In this document: positions 6,436 to 15,756 of the stretch, one piece after another
How positions within the stretch are numbered: the stretch's first letter is position 1
How the letters are laid out: every line of letters begins with the position of its first letter
Assembly: GCF_036287235.1 (NCBI RefSeq)
Contig: NZ_CP142850.1
Location: forward strand, 1,877,127 to 1,941,126
Direction of reading: 5' to 3'
DNA from: Exiguobacterium sp. 9-2
GTDB taxonomy: Bacteria > Bacillota > Bacilli > Exiguobacteriales > Exiguobacteriaceae
Length of the DNA: 64,000 nt
The notes under the pieces: model-generated
What the model saw: only the letters and a program-made list of their open reading frames with translations
The model's database searches: none
What the model was told of the DNA's origin: nothing
Translations under genes and position numbers: made by a program

Positions 6436-8100
6436 TTAAATCTCCATGATGATTGGAAGAATCATCGGGCGGCGTTTCGTCTGTTCATAGAGATAAGCAC
6501 TGAGTTTATCTCGAATCAACGACTTCATCTCCGTCCAATCCAATTCTCCGTTTAATTTACCTTGTAGTTGTTTCGCGACGATTCGGTTCGCTTCATTGAT
6601 CATATCTTCTGATTCACGCATATAGACGAATCCACGAGAAATGATTTCGGGTCCCGAGACGATCGTTTTGTTTTTTCGGCTAATCGTAATGACACAGAGG
6701 ACGACACCATCTTGTGACAACAAGCGACGATCACGAAGGACGATGTTTCCGACATCACCAACACCGATTCCGTCGATCAAGACGTTTCCGGCGTTCACTT
6801 TCCGTGACATCCGTGCTTTACGCTTCTCAAACTCAACGACATCTCCATTCTCGATGATGAAGATATTGTTCGCATTGACGCCAACCGTCTGTGCGAGACG
6901 ACTGTGTGCCTTTTGCATCCGGAATTCTCCGTGAATCGGTAGGAAGAATTTCGGTTTGATCAAGTTGAGCATCAGCTTCAGATCTTCCGCATGACCGTGA
7001 CCGGAAACGTGTACTTTCCGTTGGTTGTAGATAACATTCGCACCCGCACGGAATAAGAGATCGATCGTTTTCGAAACCGACTTCTCGTTACCTGGAATTG
7101 GGGAAGCCGCGACGACAACCGTATCATTCAAGCGAATATTGACTTGCTTGTGTGCGTTACGTGCCATTCGTGTCAAGGCTGCCATTGGCTCACCTTGAGA
7201 TCCTGTCGTCAAGATGACGACTTGGTTATCATCGAGGCGATTGATGTCAGATAGATCAATCAATGTTTTCTGCTTGAAGCGTAAGTAATTCAAACGCTGT
7301 GCCACTTCAACGTTGTTGACCATGCTACGACCGACGACCGCTACTTTTCGATTGTTCGCTTCTGCTGCTGCAAACACTTGTTGTAGACGATGAATGTTCG
7401 AAGCGAATGAAGCTACAATCACACGACCCGGCGCTTCATAAATGACGTCGTTCAATTCAGAACCGACAATCGATTCTGACCCAGACATCCCTGGTCGCTC
7501 TGCATTCGTCGAGTCAGACAGCAAGCACAGTACGCCCCGTTGACCAATCGCTGCAATTTTCCCGAAGTCTGCTTGTTTTCCATCGACTGGTGTGTAATCG
7601 AACTTGAAATCCCCCGTATGAACGATGGCACCTTGAGACGTTTGAATACAAACCCCAACTGCATCCGGAATCGAGTGGTTGACCCGGAAGAACGTAATAA
7701 AATGACCTGCAACGGTTAATTTCGTCTTGGCATCAATTGGACGAAGATCTGCCTTTTTCAATAAACCGGCTTCTTTTAATTTGTGTTCAATCAAACCGAG
7801 CGTCAAACGTGTTCCGTAAACAGGTACCTTCAAGTCACGCAAGACGTAACTGAGTGCCCCGATATGATCCTCGTGACCATGGGTAATGAAAATCCCTTGA
7901 ATCCGCTCTTTGTTTTCTTTTAAATAACTGATGTCTGGAATGACTTTATCGATTCCAAGCATCTCATCTCCTGGGAACATTAACCCGGCATCGATGACGA
8001 AGATGTCCTCGTCGAGTTCGACGACGTACATGTTCTTACCGATCTCACCGGCGCCACCAAGAGCAAAGACGCTTACTTTTTCCGTCTTCTTCTTTGACAC
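6436..8100 (-). CDS. rnjB: ribonuclease J
   Basis: Metallo-beta-lactamase/beta-CASP ribonuclease (554 residues) that acts in mRNA decay and RNA maturation with 5'-3' exo and endo activity. It shows the full metal-binding motif THGHEDHIGAL (near residue 73), HTGDFKFD, the beta-CASP portion with SDSTNAERPG, and the late VSGHGHAEDL and PIHGEFRM motifs. The start is GTG at 8100, set by AGGAGG 7 bases upstream; a nearby ATG is out of frame. Location beside ftsK/spoIIIE equals rnjB (RNase J2, ymfA) of B. subtilis, but the HGHEDH motif is complete as in active RNase J1, so it is likely catalytic. Promoter at 8161-8189; terminator directly behind. Confidence 0.93.
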   Translation of the reverse strand: MSKKKTEKVSVFALGGAGEIGKNMYVVELDEDIFVIDAGLMFPGDEMLGIDKVIPDISYLKENKERIQGIFITHGHEDHIGALSYVLRDLKVPVYGTRLTLGLIEHKLKEAGLLKKADLRPIDAKTKLTVAGHFITFFRVNHSIPDAVGVCIQTSQGAIVHTGDFKFDYTPVDGKQADFGKIAAIGQRGVLCLLSDSTNAERPGMSGSESIVGSELNDVIYEAPGRVIVASFASNIHRLQQVFAAAEANNRKVAVVGRSMVNNVEVAQRLNYLRFKQKTLIDLSDINRLDDNQVVILTTGSQGEPMAALTRMARNAHKQVNIRLNDTVVVAASPIPGNEKSVSKTIDLLFRAGANVIYNQRKVHVSGHGHAEDLKLMLNLIKPKFFLPIHGEFRMQKAHSRLAQTVGVNANNIFIIENGDVVEFEKRKARMSRKVNAGNVLIDGIGVGDVGNIVLRDRRLLSQDGVVLCVITISRKNKTIVSGPEIISRGFVYMRESEDMINEANRIVAKQLQGKLNGELDWTEMKSLIRDKLSAYLYEQTKRRPMILPIIMEI

Positions 8101-8160
8101 GACATGACCTCCTATAATTCATATTCACTTTTCGTGAGCCGTCCACTTATCACTATCACT

Positions 8161-8189
8161 ATTCTAGCCGAATTTTCACAATCTGCCAA
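8161..8189 (-). promoter_or_regulatory. rnj promoter
   Basis: -35 TTGGCA (8184-8189), 17-base spacer, -10 TAGAAT (8161-8166); each hexamer is 5/6 to sigma-A consensus. It lies between the terminator of the M15 peptidase gene and the RNase J start, giving an untranslated leader of about 55 bases. Confidence 0.75.
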
Positions 8190-8207
8190 CAATCGGACTA
8201 GGAAATC

Positions 8208-8251
8208 TAAAAAAAACGTCATTCCTGCCACATTACTCCAGGAATGACGTT
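8208..8251 (-). terminator. terminator of murE-femX-M15 unit
   Basis: Perfect 13-base stem AACGTCATTCCTG (8215-8227) with CAGGAATGACGTT (8239-8251), 11-base loop, followed by a run of eight T on the minus strand. It marks the end of the cell-wall cassette. Confidence 0.92.
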
Positions 8252-8253
8252 AA

Positions 8254-8916
8254 TCATGTATTCAACAAATCTTCGACTTCTTCTGTTCGTTTCGCTTTTT
8301 CCGAACGGCTTGGACGTTCACCAGCCTTCAGTTCGTCGAGCGAATACCCGAACGTCATCTCAAAATGAGGGTAATCGACGAATCGCTTCCAATCGCCTCC
8401 CCATTCAAAATCGAGTGCTTTCCCGATATCAGCGACTTCACGCCAATCACTTTTCCCTGACCGATTCCCATCATACTCAAGATCATACGAAATCTGTCCA
8501 TTTACGAGTTGCACGAAATCAATTGCAAGTCCGTAGTTATGCATCGATTCACCGCCTCGTGCATTCGTGACGACTTCACCTGCCTCAGAACGCCCTTGTT
8601 CAAAAAGTGTGTTCTGTTGCTGGATCGAGCGGTACCCTTGCGTGATCTTGATATCGATATTGTAGCAAGAATGTGCAACACGGATCAGATCCTTTGCCCC
8701 TGCCTCGACAGCTGGATGGAGACGCTTCAGGTTCGCCTCGCTTGCATTGATCAAACGGTTTTCCCCTGCTACGTCTCGTGGGCAACTATCAATCCCGAGT
8801 TCCGGTTGGTCCATCAAAATCGTCGGCATCCGGTTCATGGATGCCGCAAGAAACAATCCAATCGCAAACATCGTCAATAAAAATACGATCCAACCGAAGA
8901 TTGTTCCCCGTTTCAT
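8254..8916 (-). CDS. M15 peptidoglycan peptidase (VanY/CwlK-like), membrane-anchored
   Basis: Zinc peptidase of 220 residues. One N-terminal hydrophobic segment (about 8-27) anchors it with the catalytic domain outside. The M15 signature SxHxxGxAxD is present as SMHNYGLAID, ITQGYRS precedes it, and the last ligand lies in DYPHFEM. The WGGDWKRFVDYPHFE ending resembles L-Ala-D-Glu endopeptidases (CwlK, phage endolysins) more than classic VanY, so it may cut the peptide stem rather than remove terminal D-Ala; I cannot decide from sequence. Its ATG overlaps the femX stop by one base (TGATG), implying coupled translation. Grouping with murE and femX points to wall-peptide remodelling. Confidence 0.88.
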   Translation of the reverse strand: MKRGTIFGWIVFLLTMFAIGLFLAASMNRMPTILMDQPELGIDSCPRDVAGENRLINASEANLKRLHPAVEAGAKDLIRVAHSCYNIDIKITQGYRSIQQQNTLFEQGRSEAGEVVTNARGGESMHNYGLAIDFVQLVNGQISYDLEYDGNRSGKSDWREVADIGKALDFEWGGDWKRFVDYPHFEMTFGYSLDELKAGERPSRSEKAKRTEEVEDLLNT

Positions 8917-10175
8917 CAGCGGCGAAGCTTCTTCCGAAGTTTTTGTAGAATCGGTAACCCCGTCTCAAGCAACAGATAGAGCGGACGATTGAGTACATAA
9001 TCAAACTCACCGATTTTTTCAATCATTCGGCTGCCCCACCCAGATTTAAAGGCATAGAGTCCCGCGTAATGATCATCCGGGTCGGTCGAACCACTGACTC
9101 CACCGAAGTCATAGGAGAGCGCACCATGTTCTTTCGCATATTGCATCATCGTCCATTGCATCAAATGGTTCGGCATGAATTCCCGGTACTCGTTCGATGA
9201 GGCTCCATATAAGTAATAGGAACGACGACCAGCAAGCGTCAAAAGACCACCAGACAGGATGACACCGTTTGGATGTTTGGCAGCAATCGTCATCAGTTCC
9301 GTTTTCGACTTCTCTGCTTTTTCGATTTGTGCTGTCGTCTGCTCCAAGCGATTGTTTAAGCTTTTTAGCTTCTTCTCAGCCGTCTCTTTCTCAAGCTGAC
9401 GGTGAATCTTCGAGAGTTCCTTATCGGCTTGAAGTAATAAGGCTTCCGTATTCTCAAGAGCACGTACGACATCAAGTTTCGTCAAAAACAAGACCGCATC
9501 ACCCTTTGGATGGAGATGATCATACAGATTCTCGAAATAATCCAGACCGCGGATCGAGAACCCATCCCGTTCGCCCGTCTCGACCATCAGCTTCGCAAAT
9601 GTCTTGAGTCCTTCACGATCCGCTTGTTCGCATACGATCCCTTTGCGTTCAGCAAGACGGACGTTGTAGCGGAACTTCGAATGGAAACCGTCGAAGATCT
9701 CTTTTTCTGTTCCTTCAAGATTCGTCTCCATCGTAAAGCGTGGTTGCGCGTAGTCAAAACCGCCGCCAAAACCGTTATGTTTGAAGCCAAGTCCTTGCAT
9801 CTCCTGTAACAGACCTGGATATTCTTCCCGCTCGACGTTCGGATCGAATTTAATCGCAATCGCCTTCTGTTGTTTTGCGACACGTATCGCTTCATCACGA
9901 AGAGCACGAAGTGCGTCCGTATCCGTATAATCGACGACGAAACCGCGCGGTGCATAACAAAGCGTGAACGGTAGCTTCGGTACTTTCTTAAACAAGAGCA
10001 GACCAACTCCGGCAATCTCACCAGAAGTTGTTCCGACCGCGATCCGTTCATGTGTCCATCCTGTCGCGCTTTTGACTTCTCCCCATGCTGGAAGCTGAAG
10101 TAAGTCGCCTTTTGGATGTGTTTTTACGAATGTTTCAAATTGATCTATGGTTACAACGATTGGTTGATAAGTCAC
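8916..10175 (-). CDS. femX: FemX/FemAB-family peptidoglycan interpeptide transferase
   Basis: Transfers an amino acid, probably glycine from Gly-tRNA, to the L-Lys side chain of lipid II to start the interpeptide bridge; acts in the cytoplasm at the membrane. 419 residues with tandem GNAT-like halves. Between them lies a charged coiled coil at about 245-300 (LLLQADKELSKIHRQLEKET and onward), the tRNA-synthetase-like arm known in FemA. GKVEFNYRHG-type family features appear as HSKFRYNVRLAERKGI and YDFGGVSGSTDPDDHYAGLYAFK. Start GTG 10175 follows GGAGG by 7 bases and overlaps the murE stop (GTGA). Exiguobacterium is known to have an L-Lys-Gly wall, which fits a one-residue bridge made by a single FemX; the amino acid is inferred. 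Confidence 0.9.
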   Translation of the reverse strand: MTYQPIVVTIDQFETFVKTHPKGDLLQLPAWGEVKSATGWTHERIAVGTTSGEIAGVGLLLFKKVPKLPFTLCYAPRGFVVDYTDTDALRALRDEAIRVAKQQKAIAIKFDPNVEREEYPGLLQEMQGLGFKHNGFGGGFDYAQPRFTMETNLEGTEKEIFDGFHSKFRYNVRLAERKGIVCEQADREGLKTFAKLMVETGERDGFSIRGLDYFENLYDHLHPKGDAVLFLTKLDVVRALENTEALLLQADKELSKIHRQLEKETAEKKLKSLNNRLEQTTAQIEKAEKSKTELMTIAAKHPNGVILSGGLLTLAGRRSYYLYGASSNEYREFMPNHLMQWTMMQYAKEHGALSYDFGGVSGSTDPDDHYAGLYAFKSGWGSRMIEKIGEFDYVLNRPLYLLLETGLPILQKLRKKLRR

Positions 10176-11635
10176 TTCTGTTCCTCCATTTGCCGTATCA
10201 TCTCTTTGACGATGACTTCCTCATCGAGAGGGATTTTCTCATCCCCAATGATTTGATATTTTTCATGACCTTTACCGGCTAAGATGACGATATTATCTGG
10301 TCGTGCGAGTCGTGCTGCATAACGCACGGCCTCTTCCCGATCACCGATTTCAATGAACTGATCGTGGGTCATCCCTTTGGCGATGCCGGATGTAATTGAC
10401 TCATATGCTTCATATCGTGGATCATCCGTCGTGATGACGACGGTTCCTGCGTAGGTCGAAGCCAGTTCGCCCATCTTCGGTCGTTTCGTCACGTCGCGGT
10501 TTCCACCTGTCCCGATCAGGAAGACGATCTTTTCCTTCGGTACGTCAACGAGTGCTTTCAGACACTGTTCAATGCCGTCAGGAGTATGCGCGTAGTCGAC
10601 ATACACGTTATATCCTTCGATTGGTAAGCGTTGCATCCGACCTTTTGCCGGACGGATTGCTGAAATCGCTCCTGCAATCGTCGTTAGGTCGTATCCGCAA
10701 GACAAGAGGATCCCTGTCGCAAGCAACAGATTGTAGACGTTAAAGCGACCGATGAAATTCGCCGTGACGTCGACTTGTTCTTCTTTGTACATCATCGTGA
10801 ACGTCGTTTGTTGAAGTGACTGTTCAATCGCTGTTGCTCGGAGGTCAGCTGCGTTGTCGATACCGTACGTCATGACACGAGCACCTGTCATCATTTCGTA
10901 CAGTTCGCTCGTCGGATCATCGGCATTCAAGACCGCGACTTTCTCTGTCGACAGCCGTTGTCCGAGCTGTGCGAATAACAATCCTTTGGCACGCGCATAG
11001 TTCTCAAACGTTTTGTGAAAATCGAGGTGATCATGCGTCAGATTCGTGAATCCCGCAATGTCGTAATCGACACCCGTTACTCGACCAAGCTCTAGTCCAT
11101 GCGAAGAGACTTCCATGATGACGTCTTGGACATCTTCTTTATGCATTTGATGCAAAAATGCTTGTAATTCGGAGCTTTGTGGTGTCGTATTGCGACTTGG
11201 TACGACGCGGTCACCAATCTTGACTTCGACCGTTCCGATGATACCCGTTTTCCGACCAAGGTGCGCTAATATATCACGGACAATCGTCGTCGTCGTCGTT
11301 TTCCCGTTCGTTCCTGTAATACCAATCATCCGCATCTTTTCAGAAGGATAATCATAGAATTTGCCAGCCAATTCGGCAATGGCACGTGATGTACTACGAA
11401 CGAGAATGACAGGAATCGACACATTGACCGGTTGTTCCGCAACGATTGCGACCGCTCCTTGTGCTTCTGCCTGTTTGGCATAGTCGTGTCCATCAACAGT
11501 ATACCCTTTGATGGCGACGAACAATGTTCCCGGTTTAACATCCCGTGAATCGGTCGTGATGGACGTGACGTCCACTTCTACCATTCGTTCGATTTTTTGC
11601 GTCTGTATGACTTGAATCAGTTCAGCTAAATTCAA
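10172..11635 (-). CDS. murE: UDP-MurNAc-tripeptide synthetase, probably L-lysine-adding MurE
   Basis: Cytoplasmic Mur ligase (487 residues) that adds the third residue to UDP-MurNAc-L-Ala-D-Glu. Three domains: N-terminal UDP-binding (SITTDSRDVKPGTLFVAIKG), central ATPase with P-loop GITGTNGKTTTT (about 107-118), and C-terminal domain with the substrate motif DDPRYEAY. MurE enzymes for DAP usually carry DNPR; DDPR is known in the lysine-adding Thermotoga enzyme, and FemX next door also needs Lys at position three. So lysine is the likely substrate, by inference. Start TTG 11635 (MNLAELIQ) has AAGGA six bases upstream; no ATG fits. Overlaps femX by four bases. It lies outside the usual dcw cluster. 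Confidence 0.9.
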   Translation of the reverse strand: MNLAELIQVIQTQKIERMVEVDVTSITTDSRDVKPGTLFVAIKGYTVDGHDYAKQAEAQGAVAIVAEQPVNVSIPVILVRSTSRAIAELAGKFYDYPSEKMRMIGITGTNGKTTTTTIVRDILAHLGRKTGIIGTVEVKIGDRVVPSRNTTPQSSELQAFLHQMHKEDVQDVIMEVSSHGLELGRVTGVDYDIAGFTNLTHDHLDFHKTFENYARAKGLLFAQLGQRLSTEKVAVLNADDPTSELYEMMTGARVMTYGIDNAADLRATAIEQSLQQTTFTMMYKEEQVDVTANFIGRFNVYNLLLATGILLSCGYDLTTIAGAISAIRPAKGRMQRLPIEGYNVYVDYAHTPDGIEQCLKALVDVPKEKIVFLIGTGGNRDVTKRPKMGELASTYAGTVVITTDDPRYEAYESITSGIAKGMTHDQFIEIGDREEAVRYAARLARPDNIVILAGKGHEKYQIIGDEKIPLDEEVIVKEMIRQMEEQK

Positions 11636-11694
11636 CGGTATTCCTTCTTTCTCGACATCGTCATTTCATATGTTTCATCTATTCCGTTCTGCTG

Positions 11695-12927
11695 TCATGC
11701 TTCCTCTTCCTGGTCTGCCGGAAGAATATAGGCCTTTGCCGGTTCCTCCGAAAAGATGTGCTCAATCAGCCCTTCGATGTCCGATGGACGAATTCGTTCT
11801 ACATCCGCTAGTACTTCTTCGAGTGACGGGTGACGATGCAGATGCAACTCATTTCGGGCATTTCGGTTCATATGGCTCGATGTGCCTTCGTTTCCTAAAA
11901 TCAGAGAACCTTTTAGCTGTTCAATGCCATCTTCGAGTTCCTTAGCGGATAGTCCGTCCCGCTTCAAGCGATCAATCTCAGCAGCGAGAACCTGTTCGAC
12001 CTCTTCGACTGATTCCGGAGACGTACCGACATAAATCGTGAACGTGCCATGATCGTCAAACGTCGTGTAATAGGAAAAGACTGAATAAGCAAGACCGCGT
12101 TCCTCTCGGATTGATTGGAACAAGCGACTCGACATCGTCGCACCGAATGCATTGTTGAGTAAGGCGAGGGCAGGCAATCGTGGATCAGCAGAAGGAATCG
12201 CACGGAAATTATAACAAATATGTGCCTGTTCCGTATCCTTTTCCTTACGAATCACACCATTTTGTAACCTTGGTGACGCTGTCTCACGGGTCTTCGATCG
12301 TGATATGAGGATCGACATCCGCTCTTGAATCTGCGTAATCAACTCGTCTGAGACGTTTCCGGCAACGGAAATGACGATTTGATCCGGAGCATATGCTTCT
12401 TCGAGATACTGTTCAATCATTGTACGATCAATCCGAAGCACACTCTCTTCCGTTCCAAGAATCGGACGAGCCATGACATCCTCTCCGTAAGCCGCAACAG
12501 CTAATAACTCATGGACGAGATCATCTGGTGTGTCATCGTACATTTTAATCTCTTCAATGACGACCTTTTTCTCTTTTTCTAGTTCCTCCGCATCGAACGT
12601 CGATTCGAGGAACATGTCCGCCAACACTTGAAAGGCTTCACCTGCATGTTCATCTAATGTCTTGACGTAATAACACGTTTGATCCTTACTCGTGAACGCA
12701 TTAATATTTCCACCAAGTCGGTCAAAATAAACCGCAATCTCTTTTGCCGTATGGCGTTTTGTTCCTTTGAACATCATATGCTCGATGAGATGACTGATAC
12801 CATGCTCCTCGATCTGTTCCGTCCGACTTCCTGCTTGAATGAAGATTCCGGTCGCGACGCTGCGTGCTTCTGGCATCCGTTCAACGATTAGTCGAACCCC
12901 GTTTTCTAGTTGTATCCGTTCGATCAT
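11695..12927 (-). CDS. mlpA: M16-family zinc protease MlpA/YmxG
   Basis: Processing-peptidase-like zinc protease of 410 residues with the inverted zinc motif HLIEHMMFKGT (HxxEH near residue 50) and the downstream glutamate in VVIEEIKMYDDTPDD. It has the two-lobe M16B layout and the R/Y element RLFQSIREERGLAYSVFSYY near residue 300. I start at ATG 12927 (MIERIQLENGVR) because GGAGG lies 7 bases before it; the longer frame reads through the pnp terminator. B. subtilis MlpA (about 410 residues) also follows pnp, so synteny and length agree. Family members degrade small peptides; the substrate here is unknown. Confidence 0.93.
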   Translation of the reverse strand: MIERIQLENGVRLIVERMPEARSVATGIFIQAGSRTEQIEEHGISHLIEHMMFKGTKRHTAKEIAVYFDRLGGNINAFTSKDQTCYYVKTLDEHAGEAFQVLADMFLESTFDAEELEKEKKVVIEEIKMYDDTPDDLVHELLAVAAYGEDVMARPILGTEESVLRIDRTMIEQYLEEAYAPDQIVISVAGNVSDELITQIQERMSILISRSKTRETASPRLQNGVIRKEKDTEQAHICYNFRAIPSADPRLPALALLNNAFGATMSSRLFQSIREERGLAYSVFSYYTTFDDHGTFTIYVGTSPESVEEVEQVLAAEIDRLKRDGLSAKELEDGIEQLKGSLILGNEGTSSHMNRNARNELHLHRHPSLEEVLADVERIRPSDIEGLIEHIFSEEPAKAYILPADQEEEA

Positions 12928-12944
12928 AGTAATTCCTCCAAATA

Positions 12945-12994
12945 TAGGAAACAAGGTGGCTCTCGTTGCATTCTCTGCACCGTCGAGCCACCTT
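12945..12994 (-). terminator. pnp terminator
   Basis: Ten-base stem AAGGTGGCTC (12953-12962) with GAGCCACCTT (12985-12994), a 22-base loop, followed by TGTTTCCTATATTT on the minus strand. The large loop and broken U-tract suggest partial termination, letting mlpA be read from upstream. Confidence 0.65.
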
Positions 12995-13001
12995 GGATTC
13001 A

Positions 13002-15221
13002 TTAGTTACGACGTGGTGGACGTTGTCCGTCACGTGGTGGGCGTGAACCCTGATCCCGGCGTGGCGGGCGGTTCTCACGCTCTGTCTTTTTCTTTTCTTC
13101 GTATGCGGCACGGTCTTCTTCGCTTAATCCTTCGACGAGCAGGACTTTGTGCGACGCGTTAACGCGTCCTTTGTCATCGATTTCTGTGACACGGACTTTT
13201 AGCTTATCTCCAAGTTTAACGACATCTTCCGTTTGACCAACACGGTCAAGTGCGAGTTCCGAGATGTGGACGAGTGCGTCTTTTCCTTTGAACAATTCGA
13301 CGAATGCACCGAATTTCTCAACGCGACGGACCGTTCCATCGAATTCTTCACCGACGACGACTTCACGGACGATATCTTCGATCAATTGACGGGCACGATC
13401 GATGCCAGCTTGATCCGTCGAAGCGATAAAGACTGTTCCGTCTTGATCGATGTCGATCTTAACGCCTGTCTCATCGATGATACCGTTGATGACTTTACCA
13501 CCAGGTCCGATGACATCACGGATTTTATCTGGATTGATTTTAAGTGTGACGATTTTCGGCGCGTATTGCGACAATTCGACACGCGGTTCAGCAATGACAG
13601 ATTGCATATGCTCAAGAATATGCAGACGACCAAGACGTGCTTGTTCAAGTGCTTCTTCAAGAATTTGACGCGTGATTCCGCCAATTTTCATATCCATTTG
13701 GAGAGCTGTGACACCTTCGTGAGTTCCAGCGACTTTAAAGTCCATATCTCCGAGATGATCTTCCATCCCTTGGATATCTGTCAAGATCGAGTAATTTTCG
13801 CCTTCCATGATCAAGCCCATCGCGATACCAGCGACAGGTGCTTTTAATGGAACACCCGCATCCATCATGGCAAGGATCGAACCACAGATGGAAGCCTGTG
13901 ATGAAGAACCGTTCGACTCAAGCACTTCTGATACGAGACGAATCGTGTACGGGAAATCAACTTCATTCGGAAGAACTGGTAAAAGTGCGCGTTCTCCGAG
14001 TGCCCCGTGACCAATTTCACGACGACCTGGTGCACGCATCGGACGTGCTTCCCCAACTGAGAATGGTGGGAAGTTATAATGGTGCATGAAACGTTTCTCT
14101 TCCTTCAGACCAAGTCCATCAATGATTTGAGCGTCACCCGCAACACCAAGTGTCGCTACAGACAAGACTTGTGTCTGACCGCGTGTGAACAGACCTGAAC
14201 CGTGTGCACGTGGCAAGAGACCGACTTCTGAATCAAGCGGACGGATCTCAGCAAGACCACGACCATCTGGACGAACTTTGTCTTCCGTGATGAGACGACG
14301 GACTTCGTCTTTGACGAACTTGTTGAGCACGCCTGATACTTCTGCCAGTTGCTCTGCTGTGACAGACTCGTCAGCTGCATACAACTCGATGTATTTTGCG
14401 ATGACTTCGTTGATAGCAATGTCACGCGCTTGTTTTTCTTCAACTTGAACCGCTTGTGTGACTTCTGCTAATGCTTCTGCTTTCAGGCGATTGACGATTG
14501 TCTCATCGAAGCTTGATACCGTATATTCGAACTTCTCTTTACCGACTTGTGCGACGATTTCTTCTTGGAACGCGATCATTTCCTTGATGACATCGTGTCC
14601 AAGTAAAATCGCTTCAAGCATTGCTTGTTCCGATACTTCCTTCGCACCTGCTTCAACCATGTTGACGGCATGTTTTGTTCCAGCAACTTGAAGGTCGATG
14701 TCGCTGACTTCCATTTGCGCTGAAGTCGGGTTCACGACGAATTCTCCGTCGACGCGACCGATCGTCACGCCTGCGATTGGACCGTCGAATGGAATATCCG
14801 AGATCGAAAGCGCAATCGAAGCCCCGATCATCGCAGCGACTTCTGGTGAATTGTCAGCATCTGACGAAAGAACCGTCGTCGCCACTTGTACGTCGTGACG
14901 GAAACCATCCGGGAATAATGGACGGATTGGACGGTCGATCAGACGCGAAGTCAAGATCGCGCTCTCTCCTGGACGTCCTTCACGTTTAAGGAATCCACCT
15001 GGGATTTTCCCTGCCGCATATAATTTTTCTTCATAGTTCACTGTTAATGGGAAGAAATCTAAGTCCTTTGGTTGTTTTGATGCAACGACCGTAGCAAGAA
15101 CGGCTGTATCACCGTAGCGAATCAATGCTGCTCCGTTCGCTTGTTTTGCTAATTGACCGATTTCAATCGTTAATGGACGTCCACCGAGTTCGGTCGAAAA
15201 CGTCTGTTTTGTTTGTGACAT
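13002..15221 (-). CDS. pnp: polyribonucleotide nucleotidyltransferase (PNPase)
   Basis: Phosphorolytic 3'-5' exoribonuclease of 739 residues, trimeric, in the RNA degradosome. Two RNase PH domains flank a helical domain; the second contains [25 protein letters not shown] domain near 560-620 ([18 protein letters not shown] with the GxxG loop) and S1 domain near 625-690 ([26 protein letters not shown]). The tail is unusually basic and proline-rich ([16 protein letters not shown]). Start ATG 15221 ([13 protein letters not shown]) has GAGGAG 8 bases upstream; the frame is open further but without support. Follows rpsO and its terminator, as in most bacteria. Confidence 0.97.
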   Translation of the reverse strand: MSQTKQTFSTELGGRPLTIEIGQLAKQANGAALIRYGDTAVLATVVASKQPKDLDFFPLTVNYEEKLYAAGKIPGGFLKREGRPGESAILTSRLIDRPIRPLFPDGFRHDVQVATTVLSSDADNSPEVAAMIGASIALSISDIPFDGPIAGVTIGRVDGEFVVNPTSAQMEVSDIDLQVAGTKHAVNMVEAGAKEVSEQAMLEAILLGHDVIKEMIAFQEEIVAQVGKEKFEYTVSSFDETIVNRLKAEALAEVTQAVQVEEKQARDIAINEVIAKYIELYAADESVTAEQLAEVSGVLNKFVKDEVRRLITEDKVRPDGRGLAEIRPLDSEVGLLPRAHGSGLFTRGQTQVLSVATLGVAGDAQIIDGLGLKEEKRFMHHYNFPPFSVGEARPMRAPGRREIGHGALGERALLPVLPNEVDFPYTIRLVSEVLESNGSSSQASICGSILAMMDAGVPLKAPVAGIAMGLIMEGENYSILTDIQGMEDHLGDMDFKVAGTHEGVTALQMDMKIGGITRQILEEALEQARLGRLHILEHMQSVIAEPRVELSQYAPKIVTLKINPDKIRDVIGPGGKVINGIIDETGVKIDIDQDGTVFIASTDQAGIDRARQLIEDIVREVVVGEEFDGTVRRVEKFGAFVELFKGKDALVHISELALDRVGQTEDVVKLGDKLKVRVTEIDDKGRVNASHKVLLVEGLSEEDRAAYEEKKKTERENRPPRRDQGSRPPRDGQRPPRRN

Positions 15222-15266
15222 GCACAAATCTCCTCTCACTGCTATCCGTTTTTTCATTCAAATCTA

Positions 15267-15295
15267 ATTATGTAGGTTCTTGCGCAAAAAGTCCA
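15267..15295 (-). promoter_or_regulatory. possible pnp promoter
   Basis: TGGACT (15290-15295), 17-base spacer, CATAAT (15267-15272). It lies between the rpsO terminator and the pnp ribosome site; the hexamers are moderate matches. Confidence 0.4.
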
Positions 15296-15303
15296 TGAAT
15301 CGG

Positions 15304-15337
15304 CAAAAAAAAGAAACAGGAGACGATGCTCCTGCTT
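15304..15337 (-). terminator. rpsO terminator
   Basis: Stem CAGGAG/CTCCTG with 6-base loop and an outer GAA/TTC extension across an A-C mismatch (15314-15337), followed by TTTCTTTTTTTT on the minus strand. It separates rpsO from pnp. Confidence 0.8.
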
Positions 15338-15359
15338 CCCTACCTCGTTCTCGTCGGGA

Positions 15360-15629
15360 TTAGCGACGGAGACCAAGACGCTCGATCAACGAACGGTAAC
15401 GTGCAACATCCTTGTTACGAAGGTATGTGAGCAAGTTACGGCGACGACCGACCATTTTCAAGAGACCACGACGTGAGTGGTGATCCTTTTTGTGTGTACG
15501 TAAGTGATCGTTCAAAGTTGTGATCTGTTCAGTTAAAACAGCAACTTGTACTTCCGGCGAACCAGTATCGCCTTGTTTCGTAGCATATGCTTCGATGATT
15601 TCGTTTTTACGTTCTTTTGTGAGTGCCAT
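15360..15629 (-). CDS. rpsO: 30S ribosomal protein S15
   Basis: 89 residues, exactly the usual length. The start [12 protein letters not shown], the 16S-contact segment [17 protein letters not shown] and the end [13 protein letters not shown] are all typical of S15. S15 binds the central domain of 16S rRNA early in 30S assembly. I use ATG 15629 rather than the in-frame GTG two codons upstream; a purine-rich GGAGGTGGAG precedes it. It has its own strong promoter and a structured leader, and in other bacteria S15 represses its own mRNA through such a leader. Confidence 0.98.
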   Translation of the reverse strand: MALTKERKNEIIEAYATKQGDTGSPEVQVAVLTEQITTLNDHLRTHKKDHHSRRGLLKMVGRRRNLLTYLRNKDVARYRSLIERLGLRR

Positions 15630-15721
15630 TGTCACTCCACCTCCATCTTATAAATGACCGTATTCCCGAGCATCGGATGGTGAGACCAGATGCCAAGTGA
15701 ATCGGCTGTACGTGATCGTAC
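15630..15721 (-). promoter_or_regulatory. rpsO leader, possible S15 autoregulatory RNA
   Basis: About 92 bases from the expected start point to the start codon. It contains a perfect hairpin with arms GTACG/CGTAC and a 4-base loop (15708-15721), and a second imperfect hairpin around GCATC/GATGC nearer the gene. S15 leaders differ between phyla, so function is inferred only from position and structure. Confidence 0.4.
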
Positions 15722-15727
15722 TGACCT

Positions 15728-15756
15728 ATCATAACGAACCCTGTCCGTACTGTCAA
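15728..15756 (-). promoter_or_regulatory. rpsO promoter
   Basis: Perfect -35 TTGACA (15751-15756), 17-base spacer, -10 TATGAT (15728-15733). The -35 overlaps the last codons of ribF, so there is no ribF terminator before it. One of the strongest sigma-A promoters in the window. Confidence 0.88.
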
